From Rhytidiadelphus loreus (lineage: Eukaryota; Streptophyta; Bryopsida; Hypnales; Hylocomiaceae), in contig OX344761.1 of assembly GCA_947034895.1 (NCBI GenBank), positions 73,159,839 to 73,223,838 on the forward strand: DNA of 64,000 bases, written 5' to 3'. Shown here piece after piece: positions 1-12,239 of this stretch (position 1 is its first letter; the number at the start of each line of letters is the position of its first letter). The notes beneath the pieces are model-generated. The model had not been told where the DNA came from. It searched no databases and saw only the letters and a list, made by a program, of their open reading frames with translations. A program made the translations under genes and the position numbers.

Positions 1-2500
1 TTATTCCACAAACCCTCCAAATACTCTAAGCAAGTCAAAATCTTTAGAAAGTACAAATTCTATCATCCAAGATTTTTACATTTCTTTATCTTGACAATTT
101 GTTGGCTTTTGCAAGCTCAAATAACCTAGCTGAGTAGGGGAGGGATGTCTTGTAAGTGAATTTGGACCTTTTGAATCCAATGGCATGATGTGTTTGTCAT
201 TTGGATCTTTTTTCCAAAAATTAGATATAGTTCAACAATAATTTTGACTTATTCTAATAATTAGTGGTAGTTAGCAATTAATTCCAAGAGCATGTAGAGG
301 TTACATGACGAAGGAGATTAGGGAAGGCCTTGGGAATACTATAAAAGTATACTTTCTCCTCTCTCAAACCACCTCCTTTTTGTTGTTGTCAAATTTGTTG
401 TCATTTTGTTTACAAGTTGGTGTTAGTCAATTTGGCCATTTTTTTTGTCTACTTTGTGTTTTAGAGCAATTTTGCTCATTGCTTGGAGTCTTGGAGCTTT
501 TCTTGAAGGACACACTAGTCCCATCAAGTTTTGCCTAGTATTATTAATGTCTTGACTTTTGCCTACTAACATTTGTGTGTGTTTTCTCGATTTTCTCTAA
601 CATTTTGAGTCATAGTCTTGTACTAACCACTCTTGCACTAGATCCTTGTGTAGGACTTCCCAAGTCTTTGAAGGAATCTCCCTAAAGCTTTTACCTACAA
701 AAACATGTGGTCATTGTCAATGTGTTACCGTATTGGATTTGCAATTTGTACATATTTGTTTATCCTATATTAATTAATATTTTGGCATTGTACCTTGTGT
801 TTTCCTTCCTTGTTTTAGTCTCACCCCATACAACAAACGGCTTTATTCCGTCCAATTTATATTACATACTTGTTGAAAAAGAATAATGATCTATTGGAAA
901 ATTATCCTATAAGTACAATAAGTTCGTTCCAAGGGAGACGATCAAGTAGGAAATTTATGCTAATAGATTCATTCCTTAATTAGGTAACACAACTTTACTT
1001 AAATACACAATCTTTCATTTGAAAATACTCAGGTGAGCACAATGATGGAGTAATTGATATTCACTCACAAATTAAACCAATTGGGAATTATTTACAATAT
1101 AGCATCTACGCTAAACATTCCCAACTTGTTCAAACACACATACACAACATAACCATTGATATGTAATTTCCACATTTATTAATTGCCATGGTGACAAATC
1201 ACTGATTACAACTTTTTATATTTTTCTTAAATTTTAGGTAAACATCCATTCAACATCACTCTTATCCAACTACAACGATCTCCACATTATCCCAACTTGG
1301 ATCACACTTCCAATATTGCTCATCAATTTAATAAACATTTAAACACACTACCATTGTCTTACACCTCAACTCTCCATCTTCCAATCCTCCAACTAGGACA
1401 TACACAATTATTACCACATAGTGTCACTTTGAACACTCAATTTCTTTCATCTTCATCCTCATTCACAAGATCTTTCCATTCATCACATCACTAGTTCTTC
1501 ACTCTACAACTTCGACCATTAAAACACCACATGTGCACTTCCAATTAGTACACAAGAACACACAAAAATGAAAATTACACAACACACCTAGCTAGGACAC
1601 GACTGGAACTCTTCGACAGACGGTAAAGAAAAATGAGAGAAAACACAACCCAAATAGGAATCAAAGCGGCAGTTACCAACAAGGAAGAAGACAACCTAAC
1701 CACCAACAACTACCCAATTTGGAACCGCAAAGACCATTAACACTTACAAACAACATTCATCCTTCCATGACACATTAGCTCCTATCATCATACTTGACCA
1801 ACCCAATTGGAAACTAGGACTAGTACCCTCACAATTGGTCCTTAATATTTTCAACCCAAATTGATGGCACAATTTGTCAAATACTAATTCTCAAATTGAA
1901 ACTTCTTCCACATATCGTTAACAAAACTCCAAATTGGATCAAAATCACTTGGCAAAAAGACTTAATTGGATACAAAACTCACAACATCCTGTCAAAATAC
2001 TGTAAAACATCCAAAAAGTCAATCCAAAATTGAAAAATAAACAATCCGACTAGATCATTTACAATACTATTTACCATATTTTTTTTGTTTAGATACATTT
2101 GGATGTTAGTGTCCAATTGCAAAGCTTCAACTTTATACACACCTATTAAGTCTTGTCTAATTTTCCATTTGTCCTATTAAAACTACAAAAATGCCAAACT
2201 ACCAAACACATGTTCATTTTTCACAATCTCTTGGTTGTTTAGTCTTAAGCTATAATTTTTGAAAAGAAAAGAAAAACAAAGAATAGAAAAAAACAAAATT
2301 TGTGTGTTCCTTTTTATTGTTAAACTAGCCAGCCATGGCTTAGTTGGGCTTGGGTCACGGGTTGCTAGGTCCATCTAAGAGGATCATTGGTCTATCCGGG
2401 GATTGTTGGGCATGCTAAGGGGGTGTCTAGATTAAGGAACATCACATGATCACATCTAGTTCACATGTCATCTAGTTGAGAAGAAAAAAGTGATTTTAGA
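1..2500. other. AT-rich intergenic DNA, no gene recognised
   Basis: No open frame here resembles a known protein and the composition is AT-rich throughout. Between about 1040 and 2050 short words such as CAATTGG and CAATTTG recur, in a style similar to the stretch at 14.6-16.5 kb, which suggests old decayed repeat DNA. A tRNA A-box-like word (TGGCTTAGTTGGG, near 2336) has no convincing B-box partner. Confidence 0.5.
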
Positions 2501-2530
2501 TAAAAGTGAGAACCAATTAGAACCTTGTAA

Positions 2531-2690
2531 AGACCAAATCAAACCCTATGGAGGCTAATTGAAGCTCTATGGAGACTAATTAAGCGAAGCTTTGTGAAAA
2601 CCAAGTGAAGTTGTGTAGAGGCTAATTGATGCTTTATAAGGCTAGGTGAAGTTCTACGGAGGCCAATTTAAAGTTTTGTGGAGATTCAAA
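2531..2690. repeat. Degenerate minisatellite, unit about 21-26 bp
   Basis: About six to seven diverged copies of a unit resembling GAGGCTAATTGAAGCTCTAT follow each other (GGAGGCTAATTGAAGC, GGAGACTAATTAAGCGAAGC, AGAGGCTAATTGATGC, GGAGGCCAATTTAAAG and so on). The unit length varies and copies are strongly diverged, so this is an old array. It has no coding content. Confidence 0.55.
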
Positions 2691-2699
2691 TAGGAAACC

Positions 2700-3660
2700 A
2701 GGAAGTGAAAAGTGAGCCACTTCATTGTTGAAGTTGAGATTTCAACGAGGATTTCAAGTAGATAGTGAAGAGAGAAATATAGAGAGTCAAGGAGGGCTCA
2801 TTAAGTGAGGAATATTAGAACCCCTTAACGAGGTTTGATTTAGATTAGAGACAAAGGAGAAAGCCAAAACTGAGAATAGTTGACTGATTGAGATGCCAAG
2901 AGTTAGATATACTTAGACAAATTGATGAGGCTGTAAGTGTTTATTTACCCACCCTTGGTAAATATATGAGTACAACCAGGTTCTTAGGATTTTTTTGGTT
3001 AGTTTTATTCTAGAGGGTGCCTACCATTATTCCATTGTGCTTTCAAAGCAATGAATCTTTTCTAACTCCTACTTATACTAATTATCCTATCCCATTCAAC
3101 TTAGCTAAGCCGTTGTGGTTATCAAGTAAAAGTAAAGACAATCAAAGTGTAGACACTTAAGGTGTAAGAGCAACTCACATCATTTCTAAAAACATAAAAT
3201 TTAAAACTATCTGACCTTCCTAGCAAAAGTTATGGACAGATGAAGTTTAGCCTCGAAGAGGCCTTATAAACTTCATCCACTTCTTTAATCCTCTTTTTTA
3301 TTTCAATTAACTTCCAAATTTGACCCCCGAACTTTAGATTCTAATTTTTACCTAAGTCCCAAGTTTGAACTTCGATGGATGGTTTTTGACCAACTTCATC
3401 CATTCTTCAAACTAAACTTCATCCTTCATTTTCTCTTAGAGTTTTAAGTTTTTTCACAATCTAAAGTTATGGTTGAGTCCCTTTGGACTTTTTCTACACT
3501 CGAGGGAGTCACTTAAGGTAGGTACACCCAAAACCGTCACTTTTTACTACTGAGCCTAGTTGCTATTATGAAATTGGTCAAATTTTCACATATTCATGTT
3601 GGCAAGTGAAAGGAGGTTCCAATGCACCAAAGAACGCCACATTTGGATATTGTATGCAAA
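2700..3660. other. AT-rich intergenic DNA
   Basis: No gene was recognised. The stretch holds the word GGTAGGTACACCC (around 3518), whose reverse complement recurs near 32358, so at least part of it is dispersed repeat sequence. Confidence 0.4.
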
Positions 3661-3665
3661 AGTTA

Positions 3666-3748
3666 TTAACCCTTAAAGGACCATCACTATACTTTCACCA
3701 AAAACACTCCCAAACTGCCAATTCTAGTACAAGTACCAAAATTTTGAA

Positions 3749-3796
<48 letters not shown>

Positions 3797-4627
3797 TATC
3801 TAACCGTAGGATCTTGTATTATATAGTATCAAAAACATTTGGTAAAAATTTCAGACATTTCCACCGGGTGGATTGAAAGATATAAGCATTCAAATTAACT
3901 AAAATCATTTTATTGACCCTGCGAAAAGCAAGGCAGCTGCACTTCACAAGCTCACATTTCTATGAAAAAATGACCTAAATAATGGTGCTTCGTTGGATTT
4001 GTTTTCCTAGACAAGTTGGCCACATGCTTGAAAAATTTCAGATCATTTGGAATAATACAACATATAGGAAAAAATAGTAAGTAGGTAGTAGTAGAGAATG
4101 ATTAAAAATACTAAATTATTTACAATTTAAATGTGGAATTGAAAATTTCCAATCCCAATGGTCGAAATGTTGTAATAATGTATCTACATCCTACGATTTT
4201 ATTTTTGTCCAAAAATATTGAAAATTGGGTAAGATAAAGGATTTCAAAGTTTATTTTAGAGTAGGAATTCCAAAACTGCCCGCAAACAAAAAATCCTCAT
4301 AACTTATGACTCATTGATCAAAATGGAATGATTCAAAGCTTTTTGTGTATATAAAACTGTAGAAAATAAATTCCAAATTTTCTTTTCTGAAAAAAGTGAT
4401 TTTTTCTGATGTGCCCGAACTGCCCAGTTGGGGAAAAAAGTAACGTATTAGGCTATAACTTTTGACTTGTATTTCCAAATGTCAAGAAATTTGGTGTATA
4501 TGAAAGATCTTCCTCGCCCCCACATTCTATTAAAATTTCAGCCCCAAATATGAAAATCTCTGCTCGTAGGTACTTGCCCAAAATTTCCATACAACCTAAA
4601 AACACAGTCCGGTCCTTTAGGGGTTAA
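3666..4627 (+). mobile_element. TTAA-flanked piggyBac-like MITE, copy E1a
   Basis: TTAA at 3666-3669 is followed by CCCTTAAAGGACC, and GGTCCTTTAGGGG is followed by TTAA at 4624-4627, giving a 954-bp element with terminal inverted repeats. It is non-coding. Its interior words (TCTAACCGTAGGATCTTG, GCAGCTGCACTTCACAAG, AAAATGGAATGATT) recur in other copies here, closest to the copy at 56899. A TTAA target duplication plus a terminal CCC is characteristic of piggyBac transposons. Calling it a non-autonomous piggyBac-like element is inference, because no transposase gene is in the window. Confidence 0.75.
3751..3793. repeat. 43-base poly-T run inside E1a
   Basis: An uninterrupted run of T lies just before the conserved word CATATCTAACCGTAGG. 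The corresponding place in copy E1d has only eight T (before CCCACATCTAACCG), so the run expanded within this copy rather than being a retroposon tail. Confidence 0.9.
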
Positions 4628-4742
4628 GGGTCAAAGTTCGTTTCTGAAAGCGCTCCATCCAAATAAATATATAACTAAAATTTGAAATGTACAAAACTTC
4701 TATATGGCACTTTAAGGTTAGGTGCCATTTAACAGCATACTA

Positions 4743-5711
4743 CCTTAGATTGTACATTAGAACCCACGTGCGAACAAAACTTTGGACCCCTATCTCATTA
4801 GGGAAATTTAGCTGGTGTGGAAGGCCGCGAGTTCCCTAAGTTCCCTAACTTTGTGAACTCAGCCACATGCACAGTCACATGTGGCCAAAGTTCGTCTACA
4901 TCAGATTTTAATATTTAATTATTTTTAAATTATTTTTTTAATAAAAAAATATTATTTAAATTTAAAATTTAAAAAAAAATTAACTTTCTTTTAAAAAATT
5001 TAATTTAATTTAAAAAAATTTAATTTAATTTAATTTAATTTAATTTTTTTATATCAATTTTTTTATATCAATTTTTTTTTAAATCAATTTTTTTTAAATC
5101 ATTTTAAAAATTAATTAATTAATTATTTTTTCTTAAATTTTTTATTCTGACTGCATACATCTGGTTCAAAGCCAAGGGAACATGCCTGAAACGGCCTTCC
5201 TTTGGCCCGAAATCTCTTCTAATGATACTTTTTGAATTTTAAATAAAAGAAAATTAAAAAAATATGAATATGTTTTCCTACTTTGAAAGTTTATGTTTTG
5301 AATTATTGATATTTTTATTTGTTAATAATAATTAGTTACAAGTTTTTGATGTAAAAAGATACATTGTAGAACTAAAAAATAACTCGCACACCCCTATATT
5401 ATATAAGAAAAAATTGTTTAGAAAATGAAAAAAGAAACCCAAAAAAATCTCTATTGAAATCTCATTTTAAATTAAATATTAATTCAATGGTCATCTAAAT
5501 GTGTTTTCTATAATTATTTGAGTTAAAAAACAAGCTATTTTAGTTCATTTTCAACCTCTTCTAGAAATCATTTCATTTTTTATTTGAGTTGGAAATTTTG
5601 GCAATGAAAACCTATAGTCATTATTAAACAATGATCAAAATTTTAGATTGAAATTATAGTTTATTAGTAAAACCACTTCTTCACAAGTGGTTTGTTGTAG
5701 TAGAATTAAGT
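4743..5711 (-). mobile_element. MITE family E2, copy 1, split by a nested insertion
   Basis: Inverted relative to the copies at 25604 and 54096. One end carries CATTAGAACCCACGTGCGAA (4756-4775), the other the reverse complement of ACTTAATTCTACTACAACAA (ending near 5711). Both ends match the ends of the other copies. The family is about 540 bp; this copy is 969 bp because a separate element sits at 4794-5226, exactly where the other copies read continuously from CCCCTATA into CTTTTTGAAT. It is non-coding. Confidence 0.75.
4794..5226. mobile_element. MITE family E3, copy 1, nested in E2
   Basis: The left end is TCATTAGGGAAATTT with GGAAGGCCG further in. The right end read on the other strand is TCATTAGAAGAGATTT with GGAAGGCCG further in, so the termini are imperfect inverted repeats. 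The centre (about 4910-5145) is almost pure A/T, including TTTAA pentamers around 5000-5045. The clean interruption of E2 shows that it is a mobile insert. Confidence 0.65.
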
Positions 5712-7049
5712 GCATCCCTTGAGCTTCTACAAGTTCCAAATACTAAATTCCTTTTTTAACTAACTTTCCAAGTCCTAATTTGTTTTCTCCTTGATTCTAT
5801 GTCTCGGTGCTACTCTTGATAGTTTACTATTTTTAGAACTTTGATCATTTTTCCTTAGAGAGGCTAACTTTAGCTTTCTAAAATGCTACGACACTTCTAA
5901 ATTGGACAGTTCGAGTAAAAGTTATAAACGGATGAAGTAGGTGGTAGAATATACCTTCAAACTCTTCATCATTTGCTATGATTTGGAGGTGTTCTGTAAT
6001 TTTTCTCATTTTTCTCATTGGAGAAAGAAAAGGGGTCAATGATACAATTTTTGAAATTCAAATATTACTCCTTTTCTTTCTTCTCCTATCTATTACTTCA
6101 CTATTATTCCTATTTTAATTATTTGTATCTCAAAGGTTGACTTTGAGTATAATAATTGACTTGTTGCAACCTTCTATATCCGATATGTCAATTCCCAAAT
6201 TGTCATTCCACCTCCAACTAACTCTTCATTCTTTCTATTTGGAATTTGAATTTGGAATTTCTATCTATATGAATGATAAGGAAGCTATCCAAGTACCTAT
6301 TCCCCTTCTTGAATCTCTACTTCATTCTAATTTTTGTTTTTTGGCAATGAAGAATTTTCTCACTACTTCCTCTTTCTTTCACTTTCAAATTCCAAGTTAG
6401 AATGCTCTTACTAATTTTTCTTTTCACTTTTCACTCATTTTTCTCCACTCTTTCATTGTTTTCTAGAATATCACTCTATTTTTTTCTGTAATATCACTCT
6501 GGATACTGTCTAATATCACACTTTTTTCTCTAATGTCACACTTTTTCTCTAATATCATTTTTCTCTCTTGGTATTGATTCAAATCAGTACTAGGTAGTTT
6601 GAACTAGTTCCAAAACAAGATAATAACACAAGAAGAAGAAGAATTTGATGTCTAAAATTTATCACCTAAAAAGTACTAAATTCAAAACTTCGCCGTATTT
6701 TGGAAGATCACTAAAATACAAAACACCTATAGGACTTAAAGTCAAAGCTTCACCATCACTAAAGACCAACAAGAAATCAAGACAACTTTCACAAGTCAAC
6801 TTGGTATTAATAAACAATCATACATAACCATGTTAGAATAAGGATGTTAGTACAACCACTTGTGAGTTCAAGAACGTAATACAAACAAGTTAGTACAACC
6901 AAACCCAAACTCTAAGAGATTTCTCAATTAAGGAATTTCCCATTTAGAAGTTTAAAAACTCATAGTATAAACTAGAAGCCCCCAAAGCGGCATTGCCAAT
7001 GTATTGTGAGGGCTGGTTTTAGGATTAGTACAAACAAATAAATTCAATC
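5712..7049. other. AT-rich intergenic DNA
   Basis: No recognisable gene. A short cluster at about 6465-6560 repeats the phrase AATATCACTCT/TAATGTCACACTTTTT several times as a degenerate microrepeat. Open frames here are short and low in complexity. Confidence 0.4.
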
Positions 7050-7224
7050 AATAAAGTTAGTGACAATAACTCAACCAAGAACTTAATAAAGTTAATGACA
7101 ATGACTCAACCAAGAACTTAATAAAGTTAGTGACAATAACTCAACCAAGAACTAAATAAAGTTAATGACAATGACTCAACCAAGAACTTAATAAAGTTAG
7201 TGACAATAACTCAAACAAGTGTAT
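7050..7224. repeat. 35-bp tandem repeat, five copies alternating two variants
   Basis: The unit AATAAAGTTAGTGACAATAA plus 15 bp occurs five times head to tail. Copies alternate strictly between GTTAGTGACAATAACTC and GTTAATGACAATGACTC in an A-B-A-B-A order. The array therefore grew by duplication of a 70-bp dimer. The last copy decays at its end (TCAAACAAGTG). It is non-coding. Confidence 0.9.
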
Positions 7225-10200
7225 ACAAGAGCAAACATTGAAGGGATCCCAATATCCAGAGAGCTTGAAAAACAACAACGGAGCTTGAAATGCTCCAAAA
7301 ACAAACAAGATTGATAATTTGGCCCAAATTGACCAAAAATCTAACTAAATGGACCCAATAGTGTGACAAAGCTAAAAAGAGGTAACAAGGGGTATTTTGA
7401 GAAGAGAAGAGGTGCCCTTATATACTCTTCCAAGGGCACCCATTTCCTTTCATTTCCTAATGGTAATCTTATCAACTAAGATTTTCAACCTAATCTTCAA
7501 GTTTTGGACTTTTTACGCTAGTCCAAACTTTAACTTTTGGAAATTAGCTCCAAATGACAAACAAACTTCAGAAGGCCTTCTTAGTCTGAGAGAATTACCT
7601 CTCCTTTTTCCTATGCCAAAAACACAAAGAAACCTAGCAACAACTGAATGCCTAAAGGTGGTAAAAATCCAACTTTTAGAATTTGACTTTTTTGAGAAAG
7701 GAACTAGCCTAGGCTTTTTAGTAGATGTAAAGGAGTAAGAAAAGTCCTAGCTTTGACCCCATTCTAATTTTGTATGCCCCCTAGAATGCCAACCAACTCC
7801 ATGAACTTCCTTCAATTTTACCAATTTGAAAAATCTTATTGCTTCAAATACTTCTAATTATCAGAATGTCTTAAAACTTATTGGAGCGTCTTAAATTTTT
7901 AGTGAGATTTTACTGCATCTAGGGTAATTTCTATGAATTTTTCATCGTGAAATTTGGCAATTGAGTATCTGAAAGAATATATCTTTTGACTATAAATTTT
8001 TTTTTAAACTTTTGTAGAACCTCTCATGAAATTCCACAAAAGATTTGCAAGGCTACAAGATCATATTCTTACTTTTCACATTTATCAAAGGAAAAGAAAA
8101 TCCCACTACCTCCTTTAAATTTTGGTAAACAAAGAATCTTTTATAGGGAAGGAAATCTTGGTGAACCAATCGTGTTGTTGGGCTCTTAGCATGATTTCCA
8201 CTTCAAATCATTGTACTTGGATCGTAGATGCCCTTTACTAGTCTATTTTGAGTTTTCTTCACCTATAGGCTAGCAATTGGGGTTTCTACTATTTTGTCAA
8301 TGTAATGGAAAAACTAAAACATTTTCCGAGAATCAAACTTAGGATTTTTCACATAGTTTCTTTAGCCCAATTTAGCTAGTATTTGTCACATATTCAGCAA
8401 GTTTAAACAATTTGGGCAATTTCTACTTAACAACTTGACTTTGTACAACTTGTAGGTTTCTACCCTATTTACATACAAAATTTGGTTGTATTTAAGGAAA
8501 ACACTCTATTTAGGACCAAATGCTATATTGGCATGTGACATATCTATTTTGATTTTACATCCTTTTAGGATTTTTTTGTATATGAAACTACATTCAAATT
8601 TGAAAAAATATAAAATAAAATTATGAGTCCCAAGTGATGAAATTGGAACTTACAGAGGCCCATGTCATCACTTTTGTTTGATTCTTTAGTTGATTAGCTA
8701 GCAATTAGAAGTTGTAGAAGTCAATAGGTCAAGACTCAAAAAAATTTCAAAAGAAAAGAAAATAGAAAAAGAAAAGAGTTAGAAAAGAAAATAGATTGGA
8801 AGGAAAAGGACAAATTAATTTTTAGTTCATTGTAACCATTGTTTTAAGTGGTACGCTAACTTCAAGAAAATAACAAGATATATAGAGTCTAACAGATACT
8901 ATGAAGAAATTAGTCAAATCATGATAATTATGAAGGAGGATGGAACCGTGGTATTGACAAAAATATTGCCCTTCTCAAAGTTGTTCTTTTCCATAGAAAC
9001 ATTAACTTATGTTAGAAATTAAATAGCTAAGTCAAACCTTTAGAAATTTGTTAAAGTCCCATTTTGAATTTAGAATGGTTTAAAAAGAAATATCTAACTT
9101 CAAAAATAGTTATAAAGTGAAGAAGTTATGCAAAGATGAAGTTCAATAATTAGAAAAATTAACTTTTGATGAAAAAATAGTAAAAATCATCCAATTTAGA
9201 CTAGAAAAGAATAATAGAACTTAAATAATATTTAGAATTCATAAACTAAAAAAAAGCCAATTTGAAATTGTAGGTCAGTAGAAAAAGTTGGATGAAGTTT
9301 AAAGTGTCAACTAGAGACCAACCTTCATCCATCTATAACTTTTGATAAGAAAGTCCAAACTTTAAGTATCTTAACATTGTAAAAAGATAATTTTAGGGTT
9401 TATAAATTAAAAATCTAAAAATAATAATAATTTAATAATATAAATTGATGGATGAAGTTTGATAGGACAAATTTAGAGGTAGATTTTTATCCACAAATAA
9501 TTTTTGGTAGGAAAATACAATTAGGAAGTATTTTACCATTTTGGAGAAGACATAAAATCCTCTACAACTTTTGATACTTAGAATTTGGATTTCATATATT
9601 TTATTTGAAGGTTCAAAGTTTTGACCCTATTGGCCAAACTAATTGAAACTTCTAATTTTTTAGTCTATTGCCTTAAATTTACATTTAGACTAATTAAAAT
9701 CTAGCAAAACACAAAGCTTGTTCATTTTTTAGAAGGTATAGTAGATTACGCTTAGACTCCCATTTAAAGAATTCAATACTAAAAATACCAAGAACCTAGT
9801 TCTACCCATTCAATCTTAAGAGTGGAAATAAAACGCTCAAACTAGTCAATAATGAACTTCTCTACCAAGCCCATGGAGCATAGTGTGGTAAACAATCCCC
9901 CCTATAGAAGATTGCTTTCCCGAGTTGTGTGCTCCCTTTTTCTATTGTAATCTAGGTACCTCTCTAGTTTACAAACATCTTCATCTATCTCTGACAGAGT
10001 GCCACAAAAGAGGTTGTACGAGAACACTAAATGTCCAATCTCCACACCGAGGATACAAATAGTGTATTTAATTTTGGTTTTGCATATTGTACATTTTGGT
10101 TCGTTTTCAGGTTGCTAACAAATACTATTATGTCCACTTTATTGGTTTATGCAATCTACTAAGCCTTCTAACAAATTCAAGTTATTTATTGCATTGTGTG

Positions 10201-10380
10201 ATACTAGGCTACCTCCAATGCTCAAGTCTATAGTCTCAATGGGGCTAGGCCATACAAAATGCTCTTCAATGTCCCTTCACATCCTCCCTTGCTTCCACAT
10301 CATCATGCATCATTTGAAGTGGTGTAAATGACCAAGATACATGCTAAAGTATCACCTATGCAATACGCTACTTGAACTTT
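7225..10380. other. AT-rich intergenic DNA
   Basis: No gene recognised. Purine-rich tracts (8740-8810) and many frame-breaking stops are present. A 113-codon open frame at 7397-7738 has no recognisable motif and a skewed composition, so it is not called. Confidence 0.4.
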
Positions 10381-10601
10381 CACTAGTAGAAAATTGTGTC
10401 CAAATCAACAGAAAATCATCAAAAACTTGTTGATTTGAATACTGCATTGACCGTTTTTACATTTTTTTGTTGATTTGAGCCCAAGCTAACACAATGGTTA
10501 ACAAATTTTTGTTGATTTGAGCACAAGTTAACAAAATGGTTTAACAAATTTTTGTTCATGTGAATAGTGCAACAACCAAATCAACATGTTTTTGTTCAAT
10601 G

Positions 10602-11070
10602 TTTTAGGGTTGTGTTGGGGTTGTTTTAGGGTTGTTTTAGGGTTGTTTTGAGGTTGTTTTGGGGGTTGTTTTGAGGTTGTTTTGGGGTTGTTTTGGGGTT
10701 GTTTTGGGGTTGTTTTGGGGGTTGTTTTGGGGTTGTTTGGGAGTTGTTTGAGGGTTGTTTGGAGGTTGTTTGGGGGGTTGTTTGGGGGTTGTTTGGGGGT
10801 TATTTTGAGGTTGTTTTGGGAGTTGTTTTGGGGGTTGTTTGGGGGGTTGTTTTGGGGTTGTTTGGGGGGTTGTTTGGGGGTTGTTTGAGGGGTGTTTTGG
10901 GGTTGTTTGGGGGGTTGTTTGAGGGTTGTTTGGGAGTTGTTTGGGGGTTGTTTTGGAGGTTGTTTGAGGGTTGTTTTGGGGTTGTTTGGGGGGTTGATTT
11001 GGAGGTTGTTTTGAGGTTGATTTTGGAGTTGTTTTTGGATTGATTTGGGGAGGTTTGAAGAGGTGTGGGG
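10602..11070 (+). repeat. G-rich minisatellite (TTGTTTTGGGG variants) in the CACTA left arm
   Basis: About 40 degenerate copies of an 11-12-bp unit (GGTTGTTTTGGGG, GGTTGTTTGGGGG, GGTTGTTTTAGGG) run for about 470 bp with nearly all G on the top strand. Runs of three to six G are spaced by TTGTTT, so the strand has G-quadruplex potential. It opens artificial reading frames on both strands (Gly/Leu/Phe-rich, and Asn/Pro/Thr-rich in reverse) that are repeat artefacts. Confidence 0.9.
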
Positions 11071-11272
11071 AGGGAGGAGGATTTGGATTTTTTGAGGTTG
11101 TTTTTGGAGTTGTTTTTGGATTGTTTGTGGAATGTTTTTGAAATCTTTAAGAATTTTTCAAAAATTATGAATTTAGAGTTCAAATCGTATTTTATTTTCA
11201 ATTATATTTTGAATTTGATTGAAGTTCTAATTAAATTCATAATGTAATTCAACTTTGTTTGTATCAAGGTTT

Positions 11273-12217
11273 TTAACATATGAAAGGCCCGTAATTGCTT
11301 CTAAATATTAGTCTTCAAAGAAGGCTTAAATCTTCATTTATATTTATTTTTTCAATAGATTTAACTAAATGATCTAACTTATATTTATTTTGACCTATTT
11401 TCCATCTTGAAATTGTAAAATAAAAAACTTCACCAATTGCAACATCAAGATGCTTGGATTTAAAAAAAATAATGTTTCATTCATACCAAATGATTATATT
11501 TCATTTTTCCAAAATTTTATTTGAAAAATTTAGATACATATCAATTCTACAATTTGTAATTTTCCATCATATGCTAAAAAAATATGTTAAAGAATCTATA
11601 TTAAAAATTGCAACAAAAAATATTTTATATTCATGCTTGGAGAAAATAATAAGTGGATATAAATAGAGATTGATTTACAACATTCAATGAAAAGAATTCT
11701 AGTAATGAAACTAAAGATTTCCAAACCTAATGGTTGTAATGTACTAATGTACATGTTGTAGTCAAAAATTTGCATCCTATTTTTGAAATTTGAAAAATAT
11801 ATATTTGAAATTGCATTCAATAAAGAAACTTAAAATTTACTATACAGTGCAATTTCTACTTTAAATTGGAAATTGAAATTCTTCATGAGTTTCACCTCCC
11901 TAATCTATATAGAACAATCCAAAAATTCTCACAAGATTAATATTTTAGAAACTAATTTGAAATTCCTATTTATTTGAAAAATACATTCAAATCTACTTGG
12001 CTAACATGCATACATATCTAGAAAATCTATACATCATACAATAACTTTCTCATGATGTAATCAAAAGTTATAAAAATTGTGAGTCCTTCAAACTATCCCT
12101 TCACCACATGTTGTGTAAAATTTTAAAGGAAAAAAAAGGGAATTCAATTTCTAAATACATGAATAAAAACACTAGAAATATTGTCAAAAAATTCTACTTT
12201 GTTCTTTAGAGGTTTAA
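11273..12217 (+). mobile_element. TTAA-flanked piggyBac-like MITE, copy E1b (inside CACTA)
   Basis: TTAA at 11273-11276 and TTAA at 12214-12217 bound a 937-bp element. The right end is GTTCTTTAGAGGT, a decayed form of GGTCCTTTAGGGG; the left end (CATATGAAAGGCCC) is more decayed. The interior resembles E1a, for example CCTAATGGTTGTAATGT against CCCAATGGTCGAAATGT. The length agrees with the intact copies. Confidence 0.6.
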
Positions 12218-12239
12218 ATTTTAATTTTAATTTTTCTGA

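Noticed and set aside
2336..2380. Possible SINE from the A-box-like TGGCTTAGTTGGG
   Set aside because: No acceptable B-box follows at the right distance.
10682..11201. Overlapping long open frames on both strands (Gly/Leu/Phe-rich forward, Asn/Pro/Thr-rich reverse)
   Set aside because: They are translations of the G-rich minisatellite, open in several frames at once because the repeat lacks stop codons. No gene is implied.
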